Source: JALORV01 sp963775635
GTDB taxonomy: Bacteria; Pseudomonadota; Gammaproteobacteria; Burkholderiales; Burkholderiaceae_F
Length of the DNA: 64,000 nt
Assembly (NCBI GenBank): GCA_963775635.1
Contig: CAVZJO010000007.1
Coordinates: 186,001-250,000, forward strand
Direction: 5' to 3'
Both the position numbers and the translations under genes were made by a program. The stretch's first letter is position 1. Each line of letters starts with the position of its first letter. This document shows, in pieces, positions 1 to 8,766 of the stretch. The notes under the pieces were generated by a model. It was given only the letters and a program-made list of their open reading frames with translations, had not been told where the DNA came from and searched no databases.

Positions 1-178
1 CATCGAGCACGCCTACGCAGACGAAGAACTTGGTCTGCAGCATGGGCGTCAACTCGGGTTGGCGGGCGGCGCTTTCCAGGAACTTCATCGTCGCCAGCCC
101 GATCCCGATGCACGAGCCGAGCGCGGGGACGCCGATCATGAAGGCGACGGCCACTGGAACAAACGCGGATGTGTCCAT
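1..178 (-). CDS. atpE: F0F1 ATP synthase subunit c, 5' part (runs off the left edge)
   Basis: Subunit c forms the membrane rotor ring of ATP synthase. The ATG at 178 opens MDTSAFVPVAV, followed by the first membrane helix with a glycine-rich face and then the polar loop GIGLATMKFLESAARQPEL, the hallmark of the family. The frame stays open to base 1, so the second helix with the proton-carrying carboxylate lies outside the window. A four-helix membrane gene ends 8 bp upstream instead of the usual atpB, so this may belong to a second or rearranged ATP synthase operon; that is inference. Confidence 0.85.
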   Translation of the reverse strand, partial: MDTSAFVPVAVAFMIGVPALGSCIGIGLATMKFLESAARQPELTPMLQTKFFVCVGVLD

Positions 179-186
179 AGGCACCC

Positions 187-621
187 CTAAGATTGATCGA
201 CTAAGGTGGGTAGCTGTCTCATCGATTGTGCTTTCCTCGATTGCTTCAGGCCGAGCGCCTGTGCTCCGGCAAAGCTGACGACGGCAACGGCTTGGAACAG
301 CAGGTAACCGACGCCAAGCAGCGTGAGGTCGGCGCGCAGCAGACCCACGAGTGCGATGCACGCAACAGCCCAACCCACATTGCCTACGGCTATCAAGTAG
401 ACAAGCGCGCGTGGTACGCCGGCGCTGCGCGCCAACATGAGCAACAGGACGGCGTAGGCGGCCAGCAGCAGTCCGGTGCCCAGCAGCAGTCCTTCGGAAA
501 GGCCGAGCCTGGGCGCCGCCGCTGCTCCCGCCAGGATCTGAAATATCGCGAGTGTGCCGCTGGCTGCGGCGTCGATGGCGAAGGCGACGCGTAGCAGCTT
601 CGAGGGGATGGCGTAGGTCAT
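187..621 (-). CDS. Four-helix integral membrane protein, unknown function
   Basis: 144 residues starting MTYAIPSK with about four hydrophobic helices and short loops, ending in a basic, polar tail. I do not recognise a named family. The frame is open further upstream, but that stretch reads as shadow of the opposite gene, so the ATG at 621 is chosen. It lies 8 bp upstream of the atpE start on the same strand and diverges from the helix-turn-helix regulator beginning at 772, so it may be that regulator's target or simply the first gene of the ATP synthase operon. Confidence 0.65.
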   Translation of the reverse strand: MTYAIPSKLLRVAFAIDAAASGTLAIFQILAGAAAAPRLGLSEGLLLGTGLLLAAYAVLLLMLARSAGVPRALVYLIAVGNVGWAVACIALVGLLRADLTLLGVGYLLFQAVAVVSFAGAQALGLKQSRKAQSMRQLPTLVDQS

Positions 622-771
622 GGATGCTTCCCTGTTCGTGGAAGAAATCTTCGGAGCAAACGCGTCGGTAAAGCGATTACGTGGGAGGTAATGGCTCGCC
701 CGATTTCCGACGCGCGATAATCCGGCACATCGGGCCCGCAAACTCGGCGGCCCTTGCGGCGAGGTTCGAAC

Positions 772-1578
772 ATGACGGCGATCGTTCCGCGCGTGGGCAT
801 GCTGATCCGCGACTGGCGCACCCGCCGGCGGCTGAGTCAGATGGAACTGGCGCTGGAGGCGGGAATCTCGCCGCGCCACCTGAGCTTCGTCGAAACGGGC
901 CGGTCGCAGCCCGGGCGTTCGACTCTGATGAGCCTGGCCGAAGTGCTCAATGTGCCGCTGCGCGACCGAAACTCGCTGTTGCTCGCCGCCGGCCTCGCGC
1001 CGGCCTACGCCGAGCGCAGCCTGGGCGATTCCGCCCTCGATGCCGCGCGTGAAGCGGTGTCGCAGATCCTCCGGGCACACGAGCCGTTCCCTGCGGTGGC
1101 GGTCGATCGCTGCTGGAACCTGATACTCGCCAATCATGCGGTACCTCCGATGCTCGCCGGCGTCGCTGCACATCTGCTGCAACCGCCCGTCAACGTCCTT
1201 CGTCTGACGCTGCATCCCGAGGGCATGGCGCCCAACATCGCGAATCTGCCCGAGTGGCGAGCTCACCTGCTCTCGCGGCTGCGGCGTCAGTGCGCGACGA
1301 ATCCCAGCGCCGAGTTGGATGCGCTGCTCGAAGAACTGGCCGGATACCCGGGAGAGGAAGCGCACCTCGAACCGCACACCAACGCGATTGTCGTGCCCTT
1401 GATGCTGCGCACTCCCGGAGGTGTGCTGTCCTTTATCTCCACAACCACCGTGTTCGGAACACCGCTGGAAATCACACTGGCCGAACTCGCCCTCGAGTCC
1501 TTCTTTCCTGCTGACGCGGCGACCGCAGCGGCGTTGCGCAGCGCCGCGTTGGACGTCGACAAAGCTACTTCACCTTGA
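772..1578 (+). CDS. XRE-family transcriptional regulator with MmyB-like ligand domain
   Basis: 268 residues. The first about 65 form a Cro/CI-type helix-turn-helix (RLSQMELALEAGISPRHLSF, with the FVETGRSQPG recognition region). The rest matches the PAS-like MmyB ligand-binding domain that follows such helices in many proteobacterial regulators, with the typical AVAVDRCWNLILANHA segment. It diverges from the membrane gene at 187-621 across a 150-bp gap and converges on the MFS gene, whose end it overlaps by 14 bp. The family usually represses adjacent oxidoreductase or transport genes. An ATG at 754 is an alternative start. Confidence 0.85.
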   Translation: MTAIVPRVGMLIRDWRTRRRLSQMELALEAGISPRHLSFVETGRSQPGRSTLMSLAEVLNVPLRDRNSLLLAAGLAPAYAERSLGDSALDAAREAVSQILRAHEPFPAVAVDRCWNLILANHAVPPMLAGVAAHLLQPPVNVLRLTLHPEGMAPNIANLPEWRAHLLSRLRRQCATNPSAELDALLEELAGYPGEEAHLEPHTNAIVVPLMLRTPGGVLSFISTTTVFGTPLEITLAELALESFFPADAATAAALRSAALDVDKATSP

Positions 1579-3124
1579 TTCCCGCGGGCGGTGAGGCGCC
1601 CCGCAGAATTCGTGCCGCGGCGACACTCGCAGCAAGAACGACCACGGCCGCCACGACCGCGTTGACCTGCAACGCGTTCGTGAATGCTGCGCCGGACGAC
1701 GCGCGGAGCACCTCGCCGAGATGAATGGGTAGCGTCGCGGCCGCCGCCACCGCGCCTCCGAGCGTGGCCATCGCATCGGCAGCCGTTGCCGCCGGAACGG
1801 CTTCCGGCAATGCGTTACCGAGCGTGTGCCGATACAGCACGGTGCCCAGGCTGCCGAATACCGCGATGCCGAGCGCGCCACTGAACTCCGAACTCGTTTC
1901 GGAGATCGCCGACGCGGCGCCCGCCCGCTCGGGCGGCGCGGCGGTAATGATCATCTCGTTGCCGATCGTGAACACCGGCGCCAGGCCGGCGCTCATGATC
2001 ACGGTGGCGGTTACCAGCACCGCAATCGGATGACTGCTGTCAACGAAGGCCAGCATGGCAAAGCCGAGCGCCGACACCGCCAGGCCCCACACGAGAATCG
2101 ACAGCGGAGACCCGCGCCGGGCGAGGCGCGGCGTGACAAGCGACCCCACCACGAACGTCACCGCCCATGGCAGCGTCGTGATGCCGGCCTCTAGAGGCGA
2201 AAGTCCGAGCACCAGTTGCAGGTACTGGTTGATGAAGATGTACACCCCGAACATCGCCAGGCTGGAAAGGCCGTACGCCGCGATCGCCGCACTGAACTTC
2301 GATTGGCGAAACAGAGTCATGTCGAGCAGCGGATACGCAAGCCGGCCCTGTCGGCGCACGAACAGGACGCCGACCGCCACGCCTACCAGCAGCAGCCATG
2401 CGGGCCCCCAGGCGAAGCCGTGTTCCGCAAACTGCTTCAGCGCATAGATCACGCCGAGCACCGCGAACAGCGACTGCGCCACGCTGATCAGATCGACGTG
2501 TCCTGCGTTCGGGTCGCGGTACTCGGGCAACAGAGTGGGTCCGAGCAGCAGGAGGAGCACCATCACCGGCACGGCCACGAGGAACACCGAGCCCCACCAG
2601 AAGAACTGGAGCAGCACGCCGCCAACCAGCGGCCCGATGGCGCCACCGACCGAGAAGCTGGCGATCCACACGCCGATCGCGAACTGTCGCTCGTGCTCGT
2701 CGTGAAACATGTTCCGGATCAGCGACATCGTCGATGGCGCCAGGGTCGCGCCGGCGATGCCGAGCAGCGCGCGCATCGCCACCAGCATCTCGGCACTGCG
2801 CGAGAACGCGGCGATCGTCGAGGCGGCGGCGAACGCGGCGGCACCGATCATCAGCAGCTTGCGACGGCCGATACGGTCGCCGAGCGTTCCCATCGTGATC
2901 AGGAATCCGGCAACCAGGAATCCGTATACGTCGACGATCCACAGCAACTGTGAGCTTGACGGTTTCAGGTCTGCACTGATCGCCGGCAGCGCAAGATTCA
3001 ATACGGTGAGGTCCATCGCGTAGACGAGACAAGGCAGCGCGATGACCGCCAGCCCGATCCATTCGCGGCGGGTCGCCCTCGCAGGAGCGAGGGCGACCGG
3101 CTCCGGGACCGCGGCCAAGGTCAT
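1565..3124 (-). CDS. MFS transporter, DHA2 (14-helix) drug efflux type
   Basis: 519 residues with about 14 membrane helices. The family loop between helices 2 and 3 reads GDRIGRRKLLMIG, and helix 5 carries the antiporter motif region (VGGAIGPLVGG). Proton-driven efflux of toxic compounds is the usual role in the SmvA/QacA-type group; the substrate cannot be read from sequence. The start overlaps the stop of the DUF1428 gene in an ATGA arrangement, so the two are translationally coupled. Its 3' end overlaps the convergent regulator by 14 bp. Confidence 0.88.
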   Translation of the reverse strand: MTLAAVPEPVALAPARATRREWIGLAVIALPCLVYAMDLTVLNLALPAISADLKPSSSQLLWIVDVYGFLVAGFLITMGTLGDRIGRRKLLMIGAAAFAAASTIAAFSRSAEMLVAMRALLGIAGATLAPSTMSLIRNMFHDEHERQFAIGVWIASFSVGGAIGPLVGGVLLQFFWWGSVFLVAVPVMVLLLLLGPTLLPEYRDPNAGHVDLISVAQSLFAVLGVIYALKQFAEHGFAWGPAWLLLVGVAVGVLFVRRQGRLAYPLLDMTLFRQSKFSAAIAAYGLSSLAMFGVYIFINQYLQLVLGLSPLEAGITTLPWAVTFVVGSLVTPRLARRGSPLSILVWGLAVSALGFAMLAFVDSSHPIAVLVTATVIMSAGLAPVFTIGNEMIITAAPPERAGAASAISETSSEFSGALGIAVFGSLGTVLYRHTLGNALPEAVPAATAADAMATLGGAVAAAATLPIHLGEVLRASSGAAFTNALQVNAVVAAVVVLAASVAAARILRGASPPAGIKVK

Positions 3125-3474
3125 GCCTCGACGATCGGTTCGAAGCCGCCGTAGATCAGCCGTTGGCCATCAAACGGCATCGGATTGACGTCGGGTTGCA
3201 CTCTCGGGTCGGCCATCACCTTCTTCATGCCTTCATCGCGCACCTTGCGCGAGGGCCAGACGATCCAAGAAAACACGACGGTCTCGTCGTCCTTGCGCTT
3301 AACCGCCATCGGAAACGAAGTCACCTTGCCCTCGGGAACGTCATCGCCCCAGCACTCGACGACCTTCAAGGCACCATGCTCCTTGAACACGGTCGCGCTA
3401 GTCTCGGCGTGCTTCCGGTATTTCTCACGATTAGCCGCTGGAACAGCGGCGACAAACCCATCAACGTAGCTCAT
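3121..3474 (-). CDS. DUF1428 family protein (YbaA-like)
   Basis: 117 residues starting MSYVDGFVAAVP, with the family's conserved segments VVECWGDDVPEGK, FSWIVWPSRKVRDEG and a closing PFDGQRLIYGGFEPIVE. The fold is a ferredoxin-like dimeric alpha/beta barrel seen in small cytoplasmic proteins of unsettled function. It is the first gene of a two-gene operon with the DHA2 efflux pump (4-bp ATGA overlap). About 260 bp of non-coding DNA separates it from the metallophosphoesterase on the other strand. Confidence 0.88.
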   Translation of the reverse strand: MSYVDGFVAAVPAANREKYRKHAETSATVFKEHGALKVVECWGDDVPEGKVTSFPMAVKRKDDETVVFSWIVWPSRKVRDEGMKKVMADPRVQPDVNPMPFDGQRLIYGGFEPIVEA

Positions 3475-3801
3475 TGCGATCCTCCTCGGGGTTCCTGAGC
3501 AGCGGCGTCGGAAGCCTGGTGTGGGCCCGACCTATGTACGTCGATTAGCAGCGTGTGAAATCGACATCGACCGATGTGGACTGCGCCGCATTTGAACGCG
3601 CGAACGGCGCTCGGTAGCTTCGAAACCTGCTGCCAGCCACTGCCGTGGCAGCCAGACGATCGTTGACAGGCTGCGTTTCTCGCCGGTTTCAAAACCTGAG
3701 TCAGCCGTTTCATTTGAAATCATCAGTGGCGGCAACCATTGAAGAATCCGTCCGAGGCTCCAATTACCCGATTCTTCCATCGCTCGCCAACTTCCCCACG
3801 A

Positions 3802-4944
3802 ATGCCACTGAGCATCATCTCCCTGCTGACACACGCGTACATCGGTTGGCGACTGATCCCTGCGCTCACTGGGCTCGTCGGATGGCAGATCGGCGTGTCG
3901 CTTCTGTTGATGACGTCCGCAATCTGCCTGGAAGTCGGGCTGAGGCATTGGAGGACGCGACGCCGGCAGCATGGCCATGGCGACCCCGAGTTGGCAGCCG
4001 CCTTCGTCGCGATGGGCTTCGTGTCCAGCCTGCTGGTCCTGACCCTGCTGCGTGATGTTGCGCTGATCGGAGCCTGGATCGCCGGCCTCCTCGGGTTGGC
4101 GCTGTCCGTCCCCGCGATAGCTTTGTGGAGCGCGCTGGCCGTTCCTTCGCTGGCAGCGCTGATGACCGTGTGGGGGCTGATCAATGCCCGGCGGACTGCG
4201 CGAGTGGTGACAGTCGATGTCCCGATCGCCGATCTACCCGCGCCGCTGCACGGCTTCACGATCGCCCAGATCAGCGACATCCATGTAGGGCCGACGATCA
4301 AGGGCGACTATCTGAAAGCGATCGTCGGTGCAGTGAATCGTCTGGAAGCCGACATGGTCGCGGTCACGGGAGATCTGGTTGACGGCAGCGTTGCCCAGCT
4401 CCGGTCACACGTCGCTCCTCTGGGCGGATTGACCTCACGTCACGGGACATACTTCGTGACCGGCAATCATGAGTACTACAGCGGAGTCACCGCCTGGGTG
4501 TCCGAACTGCGCCGCCTGGGCGTCAAGGTGCTCCTGAACGAACACGTGGTTCTCCAGCACAACGAAGGGGCGCTGGTGATCGCCGGGGTCACGGATCACA
4601 GCGGACATCACTTCGATGAATCTCACCGCAGCGATCCCGTGGCTGCCATTGCCGCCGCACCGGACCATGTTCGGACTCGAATCCTGCTGGCGCATCAGCC
4701 GAGATCCGCAGAAGCCGCATCGCGGGCGGGTTTCCAGTTGCAGCTTTCCGGCCATACGCACGGAGGGCAATTCTGGCCGTGGAACCTCTTCGTCCGACTC
4801 CAGCAACCGTTCACCGCTGGGCTGCAGCGTCTGCAGAATCTTTGGGTCTACACGAGTCGTGGCACCGGCTACTGGGGGCCGCCGAAACGAATCGGGGCGC
4901 CCTCCGAGATCACGCGCCTTCGTCTCGTGCCGGCCGAAATCTAG
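3802..4944 (+). CDS. Membrane-anchored metallophosphoesterase (YkuE/YaeI-like)
   Basis: About 380 residues. Four hydrophobic helices fill roughly the first 120 residues, then a calcineurin-like phosphoesterase domain follows with every metal-binding block visible: ISDIHVG, VTGDLVDG, GNHEYY, LLAHQP and SGHTHGGQ. Family members hydrolyse phosphomonoesters or lipid phosphates such as UDP-diacylglucosamine-type substrates at the inner membrane. The ATG at 3802 is preferred; a TTG at 3739 would add 21 polar residues. The 3' end overlaps the convergent DHFR-like gene by 4 bp. Confidence 0.88.
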   Translation: MPLSIISLLTHAYIGWRLIPALTGLVGWQIGVSLLLMTSAICLEVGLRHWRTRRRQHGHGDPELAAAFVAMGFVSSLLVLTLLRDVALIGAWIAGLLGLALSVPAIALWSALAVPSLAALMTVWGLINARRTARVVTVDVPIADLPAPLHGFTIAQISDIHVGPTIKGDYLKAIVGAVNRLEADMVAVTGDLVDGSVAQLRSHVAPLGGLTSRHGTYFVTGNHEYYSGVTAWVSELRRLGVKVLLNEHVVLQHNEGALVIAGVTDHSGHHFDESHRSDPVAAIAAAPDHVRTRILLAHQPRSAEAASRAGFQLQLSGHTHGGQFWPWNLFVRLQQPFTAGLQRLQNLWVYTSRGTGYWGPPKRIGAPSEITRLRLVPAEI

Positions 4945-5585
4945 GTTCTTTGCAGCACGATGTGCGTCGCTTGGTCGCTGGCAACGTGCTTGGTGCATCG
5001 ATAGCCGAGTGAAACCAGATCGATGTCCGCGGAGAACAGCCGCTCACCCGAGCCTAGCAATACGGGTGCAATCGCCAAGTGCAGCTCGTCGATCAGCCGC
5101 GCACGCAAGTATTGCTGAACCGTCGCCACACCACCGCCCAGTCTGACATCCCGGCCGTTCGCCGCTTGCCTGGCGCGCTCCAGTGCAGCATGGATGCCAT
5201 CGGTGACGAAGTGAAAGGTGGTGTCCCCTTGCATCGGGACGCTGTCGCGCGCATGGTGGGTCAGCACGAACACTGGCGTGTGATACGGTGGATTCTCTCC
5301 CCACCATCCATTCCAGTCGCCCGACCAGGATCCCCGTATCGGTCCGAACATGTTGCGACCCAGTATCCAGGCGCCGATGTTGTCGAAGCCGCGCTCGACA
5401 TAGTCGTTGTCGATCCCGGTGGTGCCTCCTTCGCTTCCATGCATTCGCTGAAAGGCAGACGTCGGCAAGGCCCATTCGTGCAACGCCTCGCCCCCGACGC
5501 CGAGCGGATGCTCGAGACTTTGCCGCGGGCCCGCACCGAACCCATCCACGGACATCGAGAAACACGCCACGCGCAACCTGCTCAC
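4941..5585 (-). CDS. Dihydrofolate reductase / RibD C-terminal family protein
   Basis: 214 residues from a GTG at 5585 that has a GAGGAG ribosome site about 6 bases upstream; the frame continues to an ATG at 5633 without family sequence. Visible blocks are the N-terminal SMSVDGFGAG, the NADPH-binding GAWILGRNMFG, and the C-terminal LGGGVATVQQYLRARLIDEL and APVLLGSGERLF. The family (YyaP/YwjB type) reduces pteridine- or flavin-like substrates with NADPH. The physiological substrate is unknown. Confidence 0.88.
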   Translation of the reverse strand: MSRLRVACFSMSVDGFGAGPRQSLEHPLGVGGEALHEWALPTSAFQRMHGSEGGTTGIDNDYVERGFDNIGAWILGRNMFGPIRGSWSGDWNGWWGENPPYHTPVFVLTHHARDSVPMQGDTTFHFVTDGIHAALERARQAANGRDVRLGGGVATVQQYLRARLIDELHLAIAPVLLGSGERLFSADIDLVSLGYRCTKHVASDQATHIVLQRT

Positions 5586-5692
5586 GATGATCTCCTCGCC
5601 GAAGGCCCCGGCCGCCCGACACGCGTTGAACATGCAACGTGTTCAAACCGGCAATCCGCGAGCCTGTCGTGCACTCGAATCAATGTACTGAA

Positions 5693-6379
5693 ATGACCCT
5701 CGAGAACGTAACCATCCCGATCGATGTCAACACCTCGGTTTCAGGTGTCTGGACAATCCCCGACTCGGCTGCGGGCGCTTTCGTCTTTGCTCACGGCGCC
5801 GGCGCCGGCATGAACCACCCCTTCATGTCCACGTTCGCCGTCGGCCTGGCGGAGCGCAACTTCGCCGTGTTGAGGTTTCAATTCCCCTACATGGAACGCG
5901 GCTCCAAGCGCCCCGACCCGCCGAAATTGGCGCATGCCGCCGTGCGGGCAGCGACTGCCGAAGCTGTCGGCCGATTCGGGCAGCTGCCCTTATTTGCCGG
6001 CGGCAAGTCGTTTGGCGGGCGGATGACCTCGCAAGCGCAGGCCGAGACGACCATGCCCGGTGTGCGCGGCATCGCATTCTTTGGCTTTCCGCTTCATCCG
6101 GCGGGAAAGCCGTCGGTCGAGCGCGCCGACCATCTCGCCCGCGTTCGGTGCCCAATGCTGTTTCTGCAGGGAACTCGCGATGAGCTCGCCGAGCTGACCC
6201 TAGTGCGCGGAGTGGTCGCTAATCTGGACGAGCGTGCAACCCTGCAAGTATTCGATGACGCCGATCATTCGTTTCACGTCCGCGCAAAGAGCGGCTCGTC
6301 CGACGCGGCCGTCCGGCAGGCGATGATCGAAGCGACCGTCACCTGGATGCGAGGCATCGCCTTGCGGGAAACGGATTGA
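5693..6379 (+). CDS. Alpha/beta hydrolase, KANL3/Tex30-like
   Basis: 228 residues. An oxyanion loop FAHGAGAGMNHPFM, the nucleophile elbow GGKSFGGRM (serine in GKSFGG), an acid in LQGTRDELAE and a histidine in DDADHSF complete the triad order of an alpha/beta hydrolase. This small dienelactone-hydrolase-like family lacks a signal peptide and is predicted cytoplasmic; the substrate is unknown. ATG 5693 begins MTLENVTIP; an upstream in-frame start at 5639 adds unrelated residues. The patatin gene follows on the same strand about 60 bp later. Confidence 0.85.
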   Translation: MTLENVTIPIDVNTSVSGVWTIPDSAAGAFVFAHGAGAGMNHPFMSTFAVGLAERNFAVLRFQFPYMERGSKRPDPPKLAHAAVRAATAEAVGRFGQLPLFAGGKSFGGRMTSQAQAETTMPGVRGIAFFGFPLHPAGKPSVERADHLARVRCPMLFLQGTRDELAELTLVRGVVANLDERATLQVFDDADHSFHVRAKSGSSDAAVRQAMIEATVTWMRGIALRETD

Positions 6380-6440
6380 TGCCCGCGGCAACGGCCCTGC
6401 CATCACGCACTTGCCGCGGCTCGCGAATGGAGCTCGAACG

Positions 6441-7436
6441 GTGAACGTTGCCTTGGCGCTTCAGGGAGGAGGCTCGCACGGCGCCTTCACCTGGGGTGTG
6501 CTCGATCGCCTGCTCGAAGACTCGCGGTTTGAAATCGAGGCGATCAGCGGTGCCAGCGCGGGAACCGTCAATGCGGTCGCGCTCGCGAGCGGGATGCTGC
6601 AAGGCGGCCGCGACGGTGCGCGCGAGGCGCTGCAGAAATTCTGGAACGCAGTAGCGGCGCTGACGCCGCCCGGCTTCTTTCACGAGTCTCTCACGGAGAG
6701 TGCGCTGCGCGCGGTGCCCAGCCCTTCGCTGCAAGCGTTCCTGGCGCTGGCGCGCTTCTTTGCGCCCTATCAGCTGAATCCGTTTGATCTCAATCCGCTG
6801 CGCGACGTCCTTCAGTCGCAGATCGACTTCGCGCGCCTGCAGCGGAGCCGCCTGAAACTGTTCGTCGCAACGACCCGCGTCCGGACCGGCACGCTGCGCG
6901 TGTTCCGCACGCCCGAAATCGATCTTTCCGTCGTTCTCGCTTCGGCGTGCCTCCCGCTGCTGCATCACACGGTGATGATCGGCGACGAGCCATACTGGGA
7001 CGGAGGGTTGACGGCGAACCCGCCGCTCTACCCTTTGCTGCACGACTGTGCAGTGCGCGACATCATCGCGGTGCTGCTCCATCCACGAAGCTGGCCCGAG
7101 CAGCCGACCTCCGCGGGCGACATTTCCCATCGGCTGACCGAGATCAGTTTTGGTGCCGCTTTCCACAGCGAACTGCAGGGCATTGCGCTTGCGCGAAAGG
7201 CCGCACGGCAGTCGTGGTTCGCCTGGGGTGCGCTCGGGCGTCGCCTGCGCAGCTTCAATCTGCATGTGATCGACTCGCCTGATCTGATGGGCTCGCTTGA
7301 TGCGCTGAGTCGGCTCAACTCACAGACGTCGTTCATCATGGCGTTGCGCGATGCAGGTCGCGAACGCGCTGATGTCTGGCTGCACGAGTACGGCTCGATT
7401 CCTCCGACGATCGACCTCGACCGGCTGCTCGAATGA
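6441..7436 (+). CDS. Patatin-like phospholipase family protein
   Basis: 331 residues from a GTG at 6441. The oxyanion loop LALQGGGSHGAFTWG, the nucleophile elbow GASAGTVNA (GxSxG) and the catalytic aspartate in YWDGGLTANPP are all present, so a Ser-Asp lipid acyl hydrolase is expected. The usual Arg/Lys of the glycine-rich loop is His here, a common variant. No signal peptide is seen. Likely roles are phospholipid turnover or depolymerisation of stored polyesters; context does not decide. It converges with the OmpA-like lipoprotein gene, 57 bp apart. Confidence 0.9.
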   Translation: MNVALALQGGGSHGAFTWGVLDRLLEDSRFEIEAISGASAGTVNAVALASGMLQGGRDGAREALQKFWNAVAALTPPGFFHESLTESALRAVPSPSLQAFLALARFFAPYQLNPFDLNPLRDVLQSQIDFARLQRSRLKLFVATTRVRTGTLRVFRTPEIDLSVVLASACLPLLHHTVMIGDEPYWDGGLTANPPLYPLLHDCAVRDIIAVLLHPRSWPEQPTSAGDISHRLTEISFGAAFHSELQGIALARKAARQSWFAWGALGRRLRSFNLHVIDSPDLMGSLDALSRLNSQTSFIMALRDAGRERADVWLHEYGSIPPTIDLDRLLE

Positions 7437-7493
7437 GAAGGGATAGAAACGCGAGCGGAAATCGAGAACAACAATGAAACGACGCCCGCCCAG

Positions 7494-8747
7494 CTAGGTC
7501 TTCGGGCAATCAACCACCTTGAATTCGACCCGACGGTCTGCCGCATCCTGCACATCGTCAGTCCCGCTGCCGATGATCGGCTCCCGCGAGCCCATGCCGA
7601 CGGTGACGATCCGATCGGCCAGCGGCTTTGACTGCCGACCGAGCTGTTGCGCCACCGTCTGAGCGCGAGCCAGCGACAGTCGCTCGTTCGCCGGCTCCGA
7701 GCCGGTCCGGGTCGTATGCCCGACCACGTGCAGGCAGGCCTTGGCGGCGTCAGCTCCGCGCGCTATTTCCCGAATCCAGATCGGGTACGGGGCCGCGAGC
7801 TGAGGGTCCGCCACGAATCGTGCGCTGCCTGGGTTGAACAGGAACATGAAGTTCAGGTTGCGTTCGGCTAGCATGTAATCGACGAGCCGCTGCGTGGCGA
7901 TGCTGGCATCCTTCTGGTTGCCGACCCGCATGCTGGCGGCAAACCAGCCGTTCAGGTTACGCAGATGGTTGCCGCTGGGTGTTCCCGCCGCCTGGCGGAA
8001 CAGCGTTGCTGCTTTCGCGTACTGGTTGGTCTGGTACAGATCGATCGCCTCGGCGGTAATTGCCGCAGCCGCGATTCGCTCGCCGTAAACGGCATCGATG
8101 GGATCGCCGGGCTTGGTCGCCTGGCAGGTGCGTACGTAACCCTGGATCAGCTTGTCGCGCGCCCACGCCGGGCTGTCGCGGAAAAAGATCGTCGGCGTGT
8201 GGTCGACACCCGCGAGTTGCGCGCGAGCTACCCCTTTCGACAGGATCTTTCCGGTCTTCATGTCGGCCAACGCCAGGCAAATGCGATACGCCTCGCGCTC
8301 TTTCAGGACTTCGTTCTTCTGATTGATGACCGTAAACGTTCCCACCAGAACAATCGGCGCCTTTTCAATGGCAGACACCGTCAACGGCACCAACTCGAAC
8401 TGCTGGTGCTTCTGGCGCACCAGGACGGCGATCCGCGAACCCATCAGAACCGTCGCCGCCGACTGCATACCCGAGACGCCGTCAATCAACGGGTCGATGA
8501 CCAGCAGGCGCTTCTCGCCGGCTCCGAGCCGAACCTGACTGAACAGCGTATCGGCGGCTGCAACGACTGCGTCGTCGAACGGCGCGACACGAATCACGGG
8601 CGGCGGAGGCGGCGCAGGTGCCGAAGCCGGCGCTGGCGGTGGCGCGGCCGAGGCTGTGTCGCGCGGCGTAGGGCCTTCAGGCGTCGCGCAAGCGGTGACG
8701 ACCATGGTCGCGGTGACCAGCAGACTTCGAGCGAGATTGCGTGTCAT
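7494..8747 (-). CDS. OmpA-family lipoprotein
   Basis: 417 residues. A signal peptide ends in a lipobox (VVTACA), followed by a Pro/Ala linker, a central domain that resembles the nucleoside-independent TolB/CsgG-like half found in envelope proteins, a short TPR-like stretch (AIDLYQTNQYAKAATLFRQ) and a C-terminal OmpA peptidoglycan-binding domain with VVGHTTRTGSEPANERLSLA and DRRVEFKVV. It should sit in the outer membrane and bind the cell wall. It lies 19 bp downstream of the TIR gene on the same strand, so the pair is probably one operon; a functional link is inference. Confidence 0.8.
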   Translation of the reverse strand: MTRNLARSLLVTATMVVTACATPEGPTPRDTASAAPPPAPASAPAPPPPPVIRVAPFDDAVVAAADTLFSQVRLGAGEKRLLVIDPLIDGVSGMQSAATVLMGSRIAVLVRQKHQQFELVPLTVSAIEKAPIVLVGTFTVINQKNEVLKEREAYRICLALADMKTGKILSKGVARAQLAGVDHTPTIFFRDSPAWARDKLIQGYVRTCQATKPGDPIDAVYGERIAAAAITAEAIDLYQTNQYAKAATLFRQAAGTPSGNHLRNLNGWFAASMRVGNQKDASIATQRLVDYMLAERNLNFMFLFNPGSARFVADPQLAAPYPIWIREIARGADAAKACLHVVGHTTRTGSEPANERLSLARAQTVAQQLGRQSKPLADRIVTVGMGSREPIIGSGTDDVQDAADRRVEFKVVDCPKT

Positions 8748-8766
8748 AAAGGTTTGCAGAGAGACA

